NCBI RefSeq assembly: GCF_945915845.1
Contig: NZ_CAMEFX010000001.1
Coordinates: 140,035 to 204,034, forward strand
From: an uncultured Actinobacillus sp.
GTDB taxonomy: Bacteria > Pseudomonadota > Gammaproteobacteria > Enterobacterales > Pasteurellaceae
DNA length: 64,000 bases
Direction: 5' to 3'
The notes beneath the pieces were generated by a model, which was given only the letters and a program-made list of their open reading frames with translations, ran no database searches and was not told the origin of the DNA. A program made the translations under genes and the position numbers. Shown here piece by piece: positions 39,558 through 50,452 of the stretch (position 1 is the stretch's first letter; each line of letters opens with the position of its first letter).

Positions 39558-40385
39558 ATGGCCACCTATTTTGTGGGCGATCTGCACGGTTGCTTTGATG
39601 AATTGCAATTATTGCTCGAAAAAGTGCGGTTTAATTCTGATGATTTTTTGTATTTAACCGGCGATCTCATCGCGCGTGGCGAGAAATCCTTAGAATGTTT
39701 GCGCTTTGTTAAATCCTTAGGCAATCAGGCACAAACGGTACTCGGCAATCACGATTTGCATTTACTGTCTTGTGCCTATGGGATTAAGAAAGTCAAACCA
39801 CGCGATAATTTGACCACACTTTTTGCCGCTAAGGATTTTGCTGAACTCATTGATTGGCTACGTTTTCAGCCTTTATTTGTGCATCACGAGCAATTAGGCT
39901 TTAGTCTTTCTCATGCGGGCATTTCCCCTGATTGGGATATTGCCACTGCACAATCTTGCGCTAAAGAAGTGGAAGCGGTGTTGCAATATGGCGATATCAA
40001 ATATCTACTCAGCCAAATGTACGACAGCCGGCCTGATCGTTGGTCACCGGATTTACAGGGCATTGACCGCTTGCGTTATAGCATTAACGTATTCACCCGA
40101 ATGCGCTTTTGTTATGCCGATCATCGCCTTGATTTTGAATGCAAAGCCCCTATCAGCCAAGCCCCTGCGGAACTCAAACCTTGGTTTGCATGTGACAATC
40201 CTATTTTTCAACAGGAAAATATTCTGTTTGGACATTGGGCAAGCCTGGTAGATTGCCCAACGCCAAGCAATATTTACGCGCTTGATACAGGCTGTGCTTG
40301 GGGTAATCGCCTGACCTTGCTACGTTGGGAAGATAAACAAATTTTTAGCCAAAGTGCGGTCCAAAATGTTGGAGATTTTTTATGA
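39558..40385 (+). CDS. apaH: Diadenosine tetraphosphatase ApaH
   Basis: Symmetrical Ap4A hydrolase and RNA de-NADding/de-Np4 capping enzyme of the calcineurin-like phosphatase fold. Metal motifs: [10 protein letters not shown] at residues 7-16, [15 protein letters not shown], and [10 protein letters not shown]. 275 residues. Contains an internal uptake signal near 39623. Overlaps the next gene by 4 bases. Confidence 0.96.
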   Translation: MATYFVGDLHGCFDELQLLLEKVRFNSDDFLYLTGDLIARGEKSLECLRFVKSLGNQAQTVLGNHDLHLLSCAYGIKKVKPRDNLTTLFAAKDFAELIDWLRFQPLFVHHEQLGFSLSHAGISPDWDIATAQSCAKEVEAVLQYGDIKYLLSQMYDSRPDRWSPDLQGIDRLRYSINVFTRMRFCYADHRLDFECKAPISQAPAELKPWFACDNPIFQQENILFGHWASLVDCPTPSNIYALDTGCAWGNRLTLLRWEDKQIFSQSAVQNVGDFL

Positions 40386-40999
40386 TTTCAGCGCAAACCT
40401 GTGAACTTTTTAATATTCCCTTCTTCCAGTTTGCGCAGATGAAAAAATTCTGCCCTGAGCAAATTCCCCAAATTAAAGCGGACTACAAGCGCGAATGGAA
40501 TGAATGGAAAACTTGTATTTTGCAAGTGTCACAGCAACTAGGCGCGCCTTTTGCCAAACCTCACATCGAAAGCTGGACCAATGGTTGGCAAGTAAGAGCG
40601 CATTTCTTTGCGTATTTTAAATACGAATTTAACCAAAATTCGGCGGCTATTTTATCGGTGTTACTAAACCGTCGTCGCTTGCAAGTTTGTTTAGATTGGC
40701 ATTGTTATCGTGCTGATCGATCACAAATTAATCTGCAACAATATAATCAATGGCTAGATAATTTGGATAAGAACCAATTTGCTGAGTGGGAAATTTGGCG
40801 CGGTGATGAAAGTGAATATGATGATTTTCGTCAAGTGAAACAATTAGTTGAGCAAGACTGGCTTTTACGTTCAGATGAAGATTTTTGGTGTATCGGACGT
40901 AATATAGAAAAATCGGCGTTAGACAGAATAAACCCTGTCGAATTTATCACAGAATCTATTCGTAATTTATTACCCTTATATGAGAAATGCCACCAATAA
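40382..40999 (+). CDS. HI_0552-family hypothetical protein
   Basis: 205-residue cytoplasmic protein without membrane segments, rich in Trp, Gln and acidic residues. It resembles the Pasteurellaceae protein family typified by HI_0552; no activity is known to me. Visible features are [18 protein letters not shown] and an acidic central stretch (GDESEYDDF). Translation is coupled to apaH by an ATGA overlap, which hints at a joint role, but this is inference. Confidence 0.75.
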   Translation: MISAQTCELFNIPFFQFAQMKKFCPEQIPQIKADYKREWNEWKTCILQVSQQLGAPFAKPHIESWTNGWQVRAHFFAYFKYEFNQNSAAILSVLLNRRRLQVCLDWHCYRADRSQINLQQYNQWLDNLDKNQFAEWEIWRGDESEYDDFRQVKQLVEQDWLLRSDEDFWCIGRNIEKSALDRINPVEFITESIRNLLPLYEKCHQ

Positions 41000-41114
41000 T
41001 TAGGGGCTGTTTATCTTTTAATTTAGACGTTTTTCCGCTATCCTATACGGCATTTTCCAAACCTAAATTTGACCCAAAGTGCGGTCATAAATTTCATTAT
41101 TTTAAGGTAAAACT

Positions 41115-43697
41115 ATGCAAGAACAATATCGTCCCGATTTGATTGAAAGTGAAGTGCAAAAATATTGGGCAGACAACAAAACCTTTAAAGCAGTAAAAGA
41201 TCCGAGCAAAGAAAAATATTATTGCCTTTCCATGTTCCCTTATCCATCAGGTCGCCTACACATGGGACACGTGCGTAACTACACCATTGGCGATGTGGTT
41301 TCTCGCTATCAACGTATGAATGGTAAAAATGTATTACAACCCATCGGTTGGGATGCATTTGGCTTGCCAGCAGAAGGCGCGGCGGTAAAAAATAAAACCG
41401 CACCGGCCAAATGGACCTATGAAAATATTGAGTATATGAAAGGTCAGCTCAAAATGTTGGGCCTAGGCTATGACTGGGATCGTGAAATTGCCACTTGCCG
41501 TCCGGAATACTACAAATGGGAACAATGGTTCTTTACCGAGTTGTACAAAAAAGGTTTGGTTTACAAAAAAACCTCGACGGTAAACTGGTGTCCGAATGAT
41601 GAAACTGTACTGGCTAATGAGCAAGTTCATGAAGGCTGCTGCTGGCGTTGTGATACCCCTGTGGAGCAAAAAGAAATCCCACAATGGTTTATTAAAATTA
41701 CCGATTATGCAGATCAACTTTTAGGCGGGCTAGACAATCTACCTGAATGGCCGGACATGGTAAAAACCATGCAACGTAACTGGATCGGTCGTTCTGAAGG
41801 GGTGGAAATTACCTTTAAAATTGAAAATTCCGATGAAACTGTATCGGTTTATACCACTCGCCCTGATACTTTCTACGGCGTAAGTTATATTGCTGTTGCC
41901 GCTGGTCACCCATTAGCGGAAAGTGCGGCGAAAAATAATCCTGAATTAGCGGCATTTATCCGTGAATGCAAAGGCACAAAAGTGGCTGAAGCAGATTTGG
42001 CAACCCTTGAGAAAAAAGGGATGGCAACCGGTTTGAATGTCATTCACCCGATTACAGGTCAACCAGTGCCAATTTGGGTAGCAAACTTTGTATTAATGCA
42101 CTACGGTACGGGCGCAGTGATGGCAGTACCGGCGCACGATCAACGTGACTTTGAATTTGCGACCAAATACGGTTTACCTATTAAACAAGTCATTGCGCCG
42201 ATTAATGGCGAAGAAATTGATTTGAACAAAGCCGCATTCACTGAACATGGTCAATTAATTCACTCTGAGGAATTTAACGGTTTAGATTTTGATGCCGCAT
42301 TTAATGGCATTGCCGATAAATTAGAAGCCATGGGTTGCGGTAAACGCCAAGTAAACTTCCGCTTACGCGATTGGGGTGTTTCACGTCAACGCTATTGGGG
42401 CGCGCCAATTCCAATGCTTACCCTTGAAAATGGCGACGTGGTGCCAACGCCATTAGAAGATTTGCCGGTAATTTTGCCTGAAGATGTGGTAATGGATGGT
42501 GTTCAAAGCCCAATTAAAGCGGATCCAAACTGGGCGAAAACCACTTACAACGGACAACCTGCATTAAAAGAAACGGATACCTTTGATACCTTTATGGAAT
42601 CTTCTTGGTATTACGCGCGCTATACTTGCCCACAATTCCATGACGGCATGCTAGATCCAGAAGAAGCCAACTATTGGTTACCGGTGGATCAATATATCGG
42701 TGGTATCGAACACGCAACCATGCACTTGCTCTACTTCCGTTTCTTCCACAAATTATTACGTGATGCGGGTTTGGTTAAATCCGATGAACCGGCGAATAAA
42801 TTGTTATGTCAAGGTATGGTGTTAGCGGACGCTTTCTATTACACCAGCCCGACCAATGAGCGAATTTGGGTGAGCCCAACGAAAGTGACCCTTGAGCGTG
42901 ATGAAAAAGGTCGTATCATCAAAGCCACCGATGACGAAGGTCACGAATTAGTACATAGCGGTATGACCAAAATGTCGAAATCGAAAAACAACGGTATCGA
43001 CCCACAAGAAATGGTAGAAAAATACGGTGCAGATACGGTTCGCTTATTTATGATGTTCGCATCGCCTGCGGAAATGACCTTAGAATGGCAAGAATCAGGC
43101 GTAGAAGGGGCAAAACGTTTCTTAGGTCGCTTGTGGAATTTGGTGTTTGAATACAATAAAAATCCGGCACAAATTGCCTTAAATCCGACCGCACTTTCAG
43201 GCACACAAAAAGCCTTACGTCGCGATGTACACAAAACTATTGCCAAAGTATCTGATGATATTGGTCGCCGCCAAACTTTCAACACCGCAATTGCCGCGAT
43301 TATGGAGTTAATGAACAAACTCACACGCGCACCGCTTGCGGATGAGCAAGATCGCGCGGTGATGGCGGAAGCATTAAGTGCGGTAGTACGAATGCTTTAC
43401 CCAATTACGCCACACATCTGTTTCCAATTATGGAAAGAATTAGGCAACCAAGACAACATTGACTTCGCCCCTTGGGTAGTTGCAGATGAAACTGCGATGG
43501 TTGAAGATGAAAAATTGGTTGTGGTACAAGTTAACGGAAAAGTACGTGGTAAAGTCACTGTACCGGCAGACTTCAGCGAAGAACAAATCAAAGAAGTGGC
43601 ATTACAAGATGACAACGTACAAAAATTCCTAGATGGTTTGAATATTGTGAAAACCATCTATGTACCGGGTAAATTATTTAGTTTTGTGGCGAAGTAA
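41115..43697 (+). CDS. leuS: Leucyl-tRNA synthetase
   Basis: Class I aminoacyl-tRNA synthetase charging tRNA-Leu. HIGH-type motif [11 protein letters not shown] at about residues 40-50; the CP1 editing domain (about 220-420) includes [32 protein letters not shown] near residue 620 is the second catalytic signature. 860 residues, normal length. Zinc-ribbon-like Cys pairs are in the [14 protein letters not shown]...CWRC stretch. First gene of leuS-lipoprotein-lptE-holA. Confidence 0.98.
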   Translation: MQEQYRPDLIESEVQKYWADNKTFKAVKDPSKEKYYCLSMFPYPSGRLHMGHVRNYTIGDVVSRYQRMNGKNVLQPIGWDAFGLPAEGAAVKNKTAPAKWTYENIEYMKGQLKMLGLGYDWDREIATCRPEYYKWEQWFFTELYKKGLVYKKTSTVNWCPNDETVLANEQVHEGCCWRCDTPVEQKEIPQWFIKITDYADQLLGGLDNLPEWPDMVKTMQRNWIGRSEGVEITFKIENSDETVSVYTTRPDTFYGVSYIAVAAGHPLAESAAKNNPELAAFIRECKGTKVAEADLATLEKKGMATGLNVIHPITGQPVPIWVANFVLMHYGTGAVMAVPAHDQRDFEFATKYGLPIKQVIAPINGEEIDLNKAAFTEHGQLIHSEEFNGLDFDAAFNGIADKLEAMGCGKRQVNFRLRDWGVSRQRYWGAPIPMLTLENGDVVPTPLEDLPVILPEDVVMDGVQSPIKADPNWAKTTYNGQPALKETDTFDTFMESSWYYARYTCPQFHDGMLDPEEANYWLPVDQYIGGIEHATMHLLYFRFFHKLLRDAGLVKSDEPANKLLCQGMVLADAFYYTSPTNERIWVSPTKVTLERDEKGRIIKATDDEGHELVHSGMTKMSKSKNNGIDPQEMVEKYGADTVRLFMMFASPAEMTLEWQESGVEGAKRFLGRLWNLVFEYNKNPAQIALNPTALSGTQKALRRDVHKTIAKVSDDIGRRQTFNTAIAAIMELMNKLTRAPLADEQDRAVMAEALSAVVRMLYPITPHICFQLWKELGNQDNIDFAPWVVADETAMVEDEKLVVVQVNGKVRGKVTVPADFSEEQIKEVALQDDNVQKFLDGLNIVKTIYVPGKLFSFVAK

Positions 43698-43715
43698 TTG
43701 ACTTGTTAACAAATA

Positions 43716-43742
43716 AGGTGGGTGAAAACCCACCATATTTCT
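43716..43742 (+). terminator. Hairpin after leuS
   Basis: GGTGGGT and ACCCACC pair around a GAAA loop, a stable tetraloop type, followed by ATATTTCTAT. The weak U-tract suggests partial termination before the lipoprotein gene. Confidence 0.6.
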
Positions 43743-43744
43743 AT

Positions 43745-44461
43745 ATGCCTATGAAATTCACAACATTAACAAAAAACGCCATAATTCTCACCGCGCTTTC
43801 CGGTTGCGTTTCCGGTAATGATTTCGCTAATTTAGATTGGCGTCCTTTTAAAGATATTGACGGCAGTATTCAGGAAATTGGTTTTTATAGCTGGAAAGTT
43901 CAGACCTTTCAACATGGGAAAACCGTAGAACGTGATGCACATATGGCCTATCTTGCCCAGCCTTTTGGGGAATTAAAAGCGAAGAAAGCACTCGGTGAAA
44001 TGTACCCTTTAGGGCGAGCTAATGAAAATAGTGCAATGGCAACTATTTTCTTGCTTGATGGGCAATCTGTTAATATTTATGATGAACAAAATATTAAAAA
44101 GCTCGTGCAAGCCACCACCTTTGATTTTTATGAATTTGGGGGAATGCGATTAAGCCATGCTAAATTCAGTGCAAAAAAAGCCATTTGTCAGGATTTCAAG
44201 AGCAAAACAGGGGTAAATTTGTTGATGACAACCAATTATTATCCTGAAAATAGCTTTACCGATTTCTATACGGCACTTATTGACGTACAATTGCGACATA
44301 ATATTGCACCAACAGAAATTGGTTATACACCAAGTTTTACCGGCAATAACCCACAGTTACAAACCGTTATCAAAGAACAAGAACAGAAAAGGGGCAAAAA
44401 TATGGTGGTTGCCAATATCAAAGAAAAAGCCAGTCTTCTGTTTAATATCATTTGCAAATAA
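43745..44461 (+). CDS. Uncharacterised lipoprotein between leuS and lptE
   Basis: 238-residue protein I do not recognise. A lipoprotein signal (MKFTTLTKNAIILTALSGC) ends in lipobox LSGC, followed by a Gly/Asp start that could favour inner-membrane retention or simply be neutral. The mature part is mixed alpha/beta with no internal membrane helix. Start taken at 43745 (MPMKF) or 43751 because upstream codons run through the leuS hairpin. It lies between leuS and lptE, which are adjacent in most relatives; its stop precedes lptE by 11 bases. Confidence 0.7.
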   Translation: MPMKFTTLTKNAIILTALSGCVSGNDFANLDWRPFKDIDGSIQEIGFYSWKVQTFQHGKTVERDAHMAYLAQPFGELKAKKALGEMYPLGRANENSAMATIFLLDGQSVNIYDEQNIKKLVQATTFDFYEFGGMRLSHAKFSAKKAICQDFKSKTGVNLLMTTNYYPENSFTDFYTALIDVQLRHNIAPTEIGYTPSFTGNNPQLQTVIKEQEQKRGKNMVVANIKEKASLLFNIICK

Positions 44462-44472
44462 AAGGTGAATTT

Positions 44473-44979
44473 ATGTTTAACCTATTGAAAAAAATCGCAT
44501 TAATTACAAGTATTGCCGCCCTATCCGCCTGCGGCTTTCATTTTAAAACAGGTCAATTAGTCCCTAAAGAATTACAAACCATCAGTTTTGAAAGTGCGGA
44601 CAAATATGATGCTATGTCCATGGCAATGCGCAAACAGCTTCAGGCAAACAATATTAATGTGGTGGATCCGCGCGAAGATGTAGCCGTTTTACGTATTCAC
44701 AGCATACGCACTAATGATGAAGTGGTATCGGTCTTTAAACAAGGACGTGAAGCAGAAAAAGTACTCATCATGAACGTGAGTGCAAGTGTGCGCTTGCCAA
44801 AACAAGAGGCCCATGAATTTTCCGTGAGTGTTAACCGTACTTTCTTTGATAATTCACGCGCTGCTCTAGCAAAATCCGCTGAACGTGATGTCATTTGGAA
44901 CGATATGCGTGAACAGGCTGCTCGTCAAATTATTGCCAAAATGGTGGCACTACAACATCAAATTAAAACGACAAAATAG
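44473..44979 (+). CDS. lptE: LPS-assembly lipoprotein LptE
   Basis: Outer-membrane lipoprotein that plugs the LptD barrel and helps insert lipopolysaccharide. Lipobox LSAC precedes GFHFKTGQLVPKELQTISFES, the family start. I chose the ATG at 44473, preceded by AAAGGTGAA, over an in-frame ATG 21 bases upstream that lies within the previous gene. 168 residues. Between leuS and holA, the usual position. Confidence 0.93.
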   Translation: MFNLLKKIALITSIAALSACGFHFKTGQLVPKELQTISFESADKYDAMSMAMRKQLQANNINVVDPREDVAVLRIHSIRTNDEVVSVFKQGREAEKVLIMNVSASVRLPKQEAHEFSVSVNRTFFDNSRAALAKSAERDVIWNDMREQAARQIIAKMVALQHQIKTTK

Positions 44980-44981
44980 CG

Positions 44982-46016
44982 ATGAACCGTATTTTCCCTG
45001 AACAGCTCAGCCACTCGCTAGGTCAACGCCTAGCGAGTCTTTATTATTTAACAGGACAAGATCCCTTGCTGTTAGCGGAAGCGCGTGATCTGATTATTCA
45101 AACTGCCACCACACAGGGCTTTGATGAAAAAATAGAGATTCAAGTGGATCAATCAACGGACTGGGATGATTTATTTGAGCGTTGCCAATCCATGGGGTTA
45201 TTTTTCAATAAACAGGTTATTAGCCTTACTCTACCTGAAAATCTCACCGCCGCCCTACAAGCTAAATTATTTGAACTCATTAGTTTATCCAATGAAGATG
45301 TATTACTGATTTTACAGCTACCTAAATTTGGCAAAGCCAACGAAAAGCAGGAATGGGTAAAAAAATCATTAGAAATTGAACCGCACTTAAACCTGATTAA
45401 CTGCCAAACCCCTAGCATAGAACAGCTACCGCGTTGGGTAAGCAACCGAGTTAAAGCCATGGGGTTAACCATTGAACAAGATGCCGTACAACTACTTTGT
45501 TATAGCTATGAAAATAACTTACTTGCCCTAAAACAAACCCTTGAATTATTAGCGTTACTCCACCCTGATCACAAAATTAGCTTTACGCGAGTCAGATCCC
45601 TAGTTGAACAGGCTTCAATCTTTACACCTTTTCAATGGATTGATGCCCTATTAGAAGGTAAAGAAGGACGCGCTCGCCGCATTCTTGAAAGTTTGAAAGC
45701 AGAAGATCTACAACCTATTATCTTATTGCGTACCTTACAACGAGAACTCATGACCTTATTGGACTTATCCAAACCGTCACAACGCTTAACCGATATTGAT
45801 CAGCCCTTACCAACACATCAGTTAAGGGAAGGCTTTGACCGCTTAAAAATATGGCAAACTCGCCGTCATATTTATACGATAGCATTTCAACGCTTAACTT
45901 ATCGAAAACTCTATGAAATGATCCAACAACTGGCGGAATTGGAACGTATGGCAAAATTAGATTTTAGCAATGATATTTGGGACAAGCTGGCAGATATTTC
46001 AGTGAAATTTGCCTGA
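44982..46016 (+). CDS. holA: DNA polymerase III delta subunit
   Basis: Clamp-loader subunit that opens the beta sliding clamp. 344 residues; YYLTGQDPLLLAEARDLI is the family start, GLFFNKQVISLTLPE and a C-terminal helical collar domain (about 210-340) follow. Two bases after the lptE stop, so coupled to it. A long USS-pair terminator follows. Confidence 0.95.
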   Translation: MNRIFPEQLSHSLGQRLASLYYLTGQDPLLLAEARDLIIQTATTQGFDEKIEIQVDQSTDWDDLFERCQSMGLFFNKQVISLTLPENLTAALQAKLFELISLSNEDVLLILQLPKFGKANEKQEWVKKSLEIEPHLNLINCQTPSIEQLPRWVSNRVKAMGLTIEQDAVQLLCYSYENNLLALKQTLELLALLHPDHKISFTRVRSLVEQASIFTPFQWIDALLEGKEGRARRILESLKAEDLQPIILLRTLQRELMTLLDLSKPSQRLTDIDQPLPTHQLREGFDRLKIWQTRRHIYTIAFQRLTYRKLYEMIQQLAELERMAKLDFSNDIWDKLADISVKFA

Positions 46017-46043
46017 TATGAAGTAGATGCGGTCTTTCTCACC

Positions 46044-46097
46044 CAAAGTGCGGTTGAATTTTTCAAATATTTTGATAAAATTCACCGCACTTTTTGT
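46044..46097. terminator. Long USS-pair terminator after holA
   Basis: AAAGTGCGGTTGAATTTT (46045-46062) and AAAATTCACCGCACTTT (46077-46093) are complementary apart from one position and followed by TTTG. Both arms include uptake signals with their AT-rich flank. Confidence 0.75.
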
Positions 46098-46130
46098 TGA
46101 ACAATTCACAAAAAATGTTCGGTTGAAGCT

Positions 46131-46312
46131 AGTTGGAGAGTGGCGAATTAACGCTACACCGACGAAGTAAATCTTTCAGGTGCGCGAAAGCGTAAGGACT
46201 GCTAGTGGACGAACCCTTGGAGAGATCCGGCACAAGATGTGCATGGGCGCCGAAGGCGAAAGAATAGCATTAAGCTATTTGAAACGCTCAGGCAAAAGGA
46301 CAGGGGCAAGAG
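46131..46312 (+). ncRNA. Tandem glycine riboswitch
   Basis: Two adjacent glycine aptamers upstream of an amino-acid symporter. The first (about 46131-46212) shows TTGGAGAG, ACACCGACGAAG, ATCTTTCAGGTG and AAGGACT; the second (about 46214-46312) shows TTGGAGAGA, GCGCCGAAGGCGAAAG, CTCAGGCAAAAGGACAG. These are the GGAGAG / CGAAG / CTCAGG / GGACAG signatures of the gcvT element, and the tandem order with a short linker is standard. Likely an ON switch for glycine or alanine uptake/export control. Confidence 0.92.
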
Positions 46313-46391
46313 ATTTCATCATTCACGTCATCGATGTGCATTTCTTATTTATCTCTTATCCCTTTGTATTTTCAACTTTCAGGAAATTACA

Positions 46392-47759
46392 ATGGAATCA
46401 ATTTTATCAACTATCGACTCTTTCATCTGGGGCCCTCCCCTTTTAATTTTACTCTCAGGAACAGGGTTATATTTAACCTTACGCCTTGGTTTTATCCAAC
46501 TTCGCCATTTACCACGTGCATTTGTTTATATGTTTAAGCGTGAATCAAGCAATGGACAAGCCGGAGATGTCTCGGCTTTTGCCGCACTTTGTACCGCACT
46601 CTCTGCCACCATTGGGACAGGAAATATTGTCGGGGTGGCAACCGCGGTCAAAGCCGGGGGACCTGGGGCAATTTTTTGGATGTGGTTAGTGGCCTTTTTT
46701 GGTATGGCAACAAAATATGCAGAAAGTGTATTAGCCGTAAAATACCGTGTTCGGGACAAAAATGGCTTCATGGCCGGCGGCCCGATGTATTACATTGAAC
46801 GTGGGCTAGGCATTAAATGGCTAGCCAAATTATTCGCTGTTTTTGGTATTTTAGTGGCATTCTTCGGTATTGGGACCTTTCCGCAAATTAATGCGATTAC
46901 TCATGCGATGCAAGATAGCTTTAATGTACCAATTGAAATCACCGTGACTATCATGACCGCGATTGTTGCCTTAATTATTCTCGGTGGCGTAAAACGCATT
47001 GCTTCGGTCTCTACGGTTATTGTTCCTTTTATGGCGATTTTATATGTTGCCACGTCAGTCGTTATTTTAATTCTAAATGCGGACAAAGTCCCTGCTGCTT
47101 TAGGGTTAATTATTCACAGTGCCTTTGATCCCGAAGCCGCATTAGGGGGAGCATTAGGTTTCACCGTGATGAAAGCCATTCAAATGGGGGTTGCTCGTGG
47201 TATTTTCTCAAATGAATCAGGATTAGGTTCAGCACCTATCGCGGCGGCGGCGGCTCAAACCAAAGAGCCTGTTCGTCAAGGTTTAATATCGATGACAGGA
47301 ACTTTCTTAGACACAATTATTGTCTGCACGATGACGGGGTTAGTCCTTGTGATTACAGGAGTTTGGAATAGTGCGGCCGAAGGGGCGGCGGCGACAAATG
47401 ATGCATTTTCATTGGGATTAGGGACAGAAATCGGTGCAACCATTGTGACGATTGGCTTGCTTTTCTTTGCGTTCACCACCATTTTAGGTTGGTGCTATTA
47501 TGGCGAACGTTGTTTTGTTTACTTATTCGATATTCGCGGCATAAAAATTTATCGTTTTATTTTTATCCTATTGGTTGCTACCGGTGCGTTTATTACCCTT
47601 GATACCATTTGGATTTTAGCCGATATCGTCAATGGCTTAATGGCATTTCCTAATCTCATTGCGATTGTTGGCTTGCGCAAAGTCATTATCGAAGAAACGC
47701 AAGATTACTTCCGCCGCTTACGCAACGGCGAACTGGATGTGGATGAACGTCAAGCGTAG
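46392..47759 (+). CDS. Alanine/glycine:cation symporter (AGCS family)
   Basis: Sodium-coupled amino-acid transporter with about ten or eleven membrane helices. AGCS signatures include FCTALSATIGTGNIVGVATA-like CTALSATIGTGNIVGVATA, GGPMYYIERGLG, RGIFSNESGLGSAPIAAAAA-type block and GWCYYGERC. The ATG at 46392, preceded by AGGAAATTAC, gives 455 residues; an earlier in-frame start would run through the riboswitch. Control by the tandem glycine riboswitch indicates glycine as a sensed, and possibly transported, ligand. Confidence 0.95.
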   Translation: MESILSTIDSFIWGPPLLILLSGTGLYLTLRLGFIQLRHLPRAFVYMFKRESSNGQAGDVSAFAALCTALSATIGTGNIVGVATAVKAGGPGAIFWMWLVAFFGMATKYAESVLAVKYRVRDKNGFMAGGPMYYIERGLGIKWLAKLFAVFGILVAFFGIGTFPQINAITHAMQDSFNVPIEITVTIMTAIVALIILGGVKRIASVSTVIVPFMAILYVATSVVILILNADKVPAALGLIIHSAFDPEAALGGALGFTVMKAIQMGVARGIFSNESGLGSAPIAAAAAQTKEPVRQGLISMTGTFLDTIIVCTMTGLVLVITGVWNSAAEGAAATNDAFSLGLGTEIGATIVTIGLLFFAFTTILGWCYYGERCFVYLFDIRGIKIYRFIFILLVATGAFITLDTIWILADIVNGLMAFPNLIAIVGLRKVIIEETQDYFRRLRNGELDVDERQA

Positions 47760-47787
47760 CATCACAGGTTGGGGATTAGTACAAATG

Positions 47788-47822
47788 ATAGGGGCGAAAT
47801 ATCTTTCGCCCCTTTTATTTTA
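47788..47822 (+). terminator. Terminator after the AGCS symporter
   Basis: GGGGCGAAA pairs with TTTCGCCCC around TATCT and is followed by TTTTATTTT. Confidence 0.9.
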
Positions 47823-48025
47823 ACCAGCCCTAACGATTAGGTTATCGCGCTTTCTTCAAGAAAAAAAGTGCTTTTTTATGGTTTTGCGATCTAGATCATA
47901 TTTTTACAAATTAATCTTTTTTCGCGAAATAAAGTACTTGCAAAGCAAATTGAATAGGCATATTTTGTTATCAAAGGAAGTAAACAGCGTGGCGACACGC
48001 AACAACAGCAAAAGAGGTAACTGCT

Positions 48026-48343
48026 ATGACACTTAATATCGCAAGCAAACAAATGGATATCACTCCTGCAATTCGTTCTCATATCGAAGACAGACTCGCA
48101 AAATTGGAGAAATGGCAAACGCAGTTAATTAACCCACATTTCGTATTAAGCAAACTCCCACAAGGCTTTGGCGTAGAAGCAACGATCAGCACGCCAAATG
48201 GCAATTTGTTCGCCAGTGCTGAAGCGGATGATATGTATCATGCCATCAATCTTGTCGAAGAAAAATTAGAAAAACAACTCAATAAATTACAACATAAAGG
48301 TGAAGCGCGTAGAGCGGATGAACGCTTGAAAGACTCTTTCTAA
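48026..48343 (+). CDS. raiA: Ribosome-associated inhibitor RaiA (YfiA / HPF family)
   Basis: Stationary-phase and cold-shock factor that binds the 30S subunit and silences ribosomes. 105 residues; [20 protein letters not shown] and [21 protein letters not shown] are family blocks, and the short C-terminal tail makes it a YfiA/short-HPF type. AGAGG lies 7 bases before the ATG. Stands alone with its own terminator. Confidence 0.93.
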   Translation: MTLNIASKQMDITPAIRSHIEDRLAKLEKWQTQLINPHFVLSKLPQGFGVEATISTPNGNLFASAEADDMYHAINLVEEKLEKQLNKLQHKGEARRADERLKDSF

Positions 48344-48362
48344 TGGATTAATCATGAAAATT

Positions 48363-48398
48363 AAAGACCGCACTTTTGTTGAAGTGCGGTCTTTTTAT
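48363..48398. terminator. Bidirectional USS-pair terminator between raiA and typA
   Basis: AAAGACCGCACTT and AAGTGCGGTCTTT pair around TTGTTG with T-rich sequence after the right arm and A-rich before the left, so it serves both converging genes. Confidence 0.85.
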
Positions 48399-48410
48399 TA
48401 AGGGTTTTGA

Positions 48411-50261
48411 TTAGTGTGTGCTGGTACTGGTTGTAGTACGGTTCGCACGTTTACGATCATTTTCAGTCAGTAATTTTTTACGCACGCGAATTGACACCGG
48501 CGTTACTTCCACTAACTCATCATCATCAATAAACTCAATAGCTTGCTCTAAAGTGAATTTCACAGGGGTTGTTAATACAATAGCATCATCTTTACCTGAC
48601 GCGCGCATATTGGTTAATTTTTTACCTTGTAAACAGTTCACCGTTAAGTCATTTGAACGACTATGAATACCAATGATTTGACCTTCATATACATCAACAC
48701 CGTGGTCAATCATTAATTTACCACGCTCTTGTAAGCCCCATAAGGCATAAGCTAAGGCTTTACCTGTTGCGTTTGAAATTAATACACCGTTCTTACGTTG
48801 ACCAATTTCACCTGGTTTTACGTCATCATAATGGCTGAATGTCGAATAAAGTAACCCTGTCCCTGATGTCATCGTCATAAATTCGTTACGGAAACCAATT
48901 AAACCACGGCTAGGAATCACATATTCCAAACGGGTACGACCTTTGCCGTCCGGAATCATATCTTTCACTTCGCCTTTACGAATACCTAAAGCCTCCATTA
49001 CCGAACCTTGATGTTGCTCTTCGATATCGATAGTTACTTGCTCAAACGGCTCTTGTTTTTTGCCGTTAACTTCGCGATAAATAACGCGTGGACGTGATAC
49101 CGCTAATTCATAACCTTCACGGCGCATATTCTCGATTAACACAGACAAATGCAACTCACCACGACCTGAAACACGGAACTCATCCGGGTTTGGTGTTTCT
49201 TCAACACGTAATGCCACATTATGTACTAGCTCTTTGTTCAAGCGTTCTAAGATTTGGCGCGAAGTCACATATTTCCCTTCTTTACCACAGAACGGCGAGG
49301 TATTTACACAGAAGAACATGGTTACCGTTGGCTCGTCTACGCTTAATGCAGGTAAGGCTTCTACATTGTTAATATCGCAAATAGTATCTGAAATATTCAA
49401 TTCACCCATACCTGTAATCGCCACGATATCGCCAGCGAAAGCTTCATCTGTTTCGTAACGCTGTAAACCTAAATGTCCCAATACTTGACCAATACGACCT
49501 TGACGCGTTTTACCTTCGCTATCAATTAAGGTTACCGCTTGGTTTGGTTTCACTGAGCCGCGTTTAATGCGACCAATACCAATAACACCCACGTAGTTAT
49601 TATAGTCTAACTGCGAAATTTGCATTTGGAACGGAGCATCCAATTCCACCGCAGGCGGTGCAACATGTTCTACAATTGCTTCAAATAATGGCGTCATATC
49701 TTCCGCGAGTTCTTCATGTTCTAAACCCGCTACCCCATTTAATGCAGAAGCATAAACAATCGGGAAGTCTAATTGTTCGTCTGTTGCGCCTAAGTTAACG
49801 AATAAATCGAACACTTGATCCACCACCCAATCAGGGCGCGCGCCCGGGCGGTCAACTTTGTTGATCACAACGATGGGCTTTAAGCCGTGGGCAAAGGCTT
49901 TTTGGGTCACGAAACGTGTTTGTGGCATTGGACCATCAAAAGCATCCACCACCAATAACACCGAATCCACCATAGAAAGAACTCGCTCTACTTCACCACC
50001 GAAGTCCGCGTGCCCTGGGGTGTCTACGATATTAATACGGTAGTCATTCCAGTTAATCGCCGTATTTTTTGCCAAAATAGTAATACCGCGTTCTTTTTCA
50101 AGATCGTTACTGTCCATCACACGCTCATCATTATCACCGTTACGAGCGGCTTCAAGTGTGCCTGATTGTTGTAAAAGTTTGTCCACTAAGGTTGTTTTAC
50201 CGTGGTCAACGTGCGCAATAATTGCAATATTACGCAATTTATTAATGTCTAAATCTGCCAT
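48411..50261 (-). CDS. typA: Ribosome-associated GTPase TypA/BipA
   Basis: Translational GTPase that aids 50S assembly and stress adaptation. G-domain motifs: [16 protein letters not shown] (G1), [20 protein letters not shown] (G3), [15 protein letters not shown] (G4). Elongation-factor-like domains and the BipA-specific C-terminal domain follow, ending with a Thr/Ser-rich tail. 616 residues. Confidence 0.97.
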   Translation of the reverse strand: MADLDINKLRNIAIIAHVDHGKTTLVDKLLQQSGTLEAARNGDNDERVMDSNDLEKERGITILAKNTAINWNDYRINIVDTPGHADFGGEVERVLSMVDSVLLVVDAFDGPMPQTRFVTQKAFAHGLKPIVVINKVDRPGARPDWVVDQVFDLFVNLGATDEQLDFPIVYASALNGVAGLEHEELAEDMTPLFEAIVEHVAPPAVELDAPFQMQISQLDYNNYVGVIGIGRIKRGSVKPNQAVTLIDSEGKTRQGRIGQVLGHLGLQRYETDEAFAGDIVAITGMGELNISDTICDINNVEALPALSVDEPTVTMFFCVNTSPFCGKEGKYVTSRQILERLNKELVHNVALRVEETPNPDEFRVSGRGELHLSVLIENMRREGYELAVSRPRVIYREVNGKKQEPFEQVTIDIEEQHQGSVMEALGIRKGEVKDMIPDGKGRTRLEYVIPSRGLIGFRNEFMTMTSGTGLLYSTFSHYDDVKPGEIGQRKNGVLISNATGKALAYALWGLQERGKLMIDHGVDVYEGQIIGIHSRSNDLTVNCLQGKKLTNMRASGKDDAIVLTTPVKFTLEQAIEFIDDDELVEVTPVSIRVRKKLLTENDRKRANRTTTSTSTH

Positions 50262-50317
50262 TGAAATATTCTTTTATTTTGTTAGGAAAGTTTTTAAAAT
50301 TTCACCGCACTTTTGCG

Positions 50318-50452
50318 ATATTATGTAGCGCTTGCACAAGACGGTCGTTGAGCTTGTCGAAACGTAAGTCTTGTGCAAAGAACGCTGAAATGCCTTATGG
50401 TTCGACAAGCTCACCAACCGCCATTTCAGCTTCGTGCAAGTGATGCATCATA
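50318..50452 (-). repeat. 135-bp dispersed element, copy in inverted orientation
   Basis: Begins ATATTATGTAGCGCTTGCAC and ends GTGATGCATCATA, imperfect terminal inverted repeats. Inside are two hairpins: CTTGCACAAGAC/GTCTTGTGCAAAG and CTGAAATG/CATTTCAG, each enclosing a core related to TTCGACAAGCTCA. Its complement is nearly identical to 59943-60077. Located between typA and glnA. Confidence 0.88.

Noticed and set aside
46239..46391. N-terminal extension of the AGCS symporter
   Set aside because: It would be translated from riboswitch sequence and is highly basic; the ATG at 46392 has a proper ribosome-binding site.
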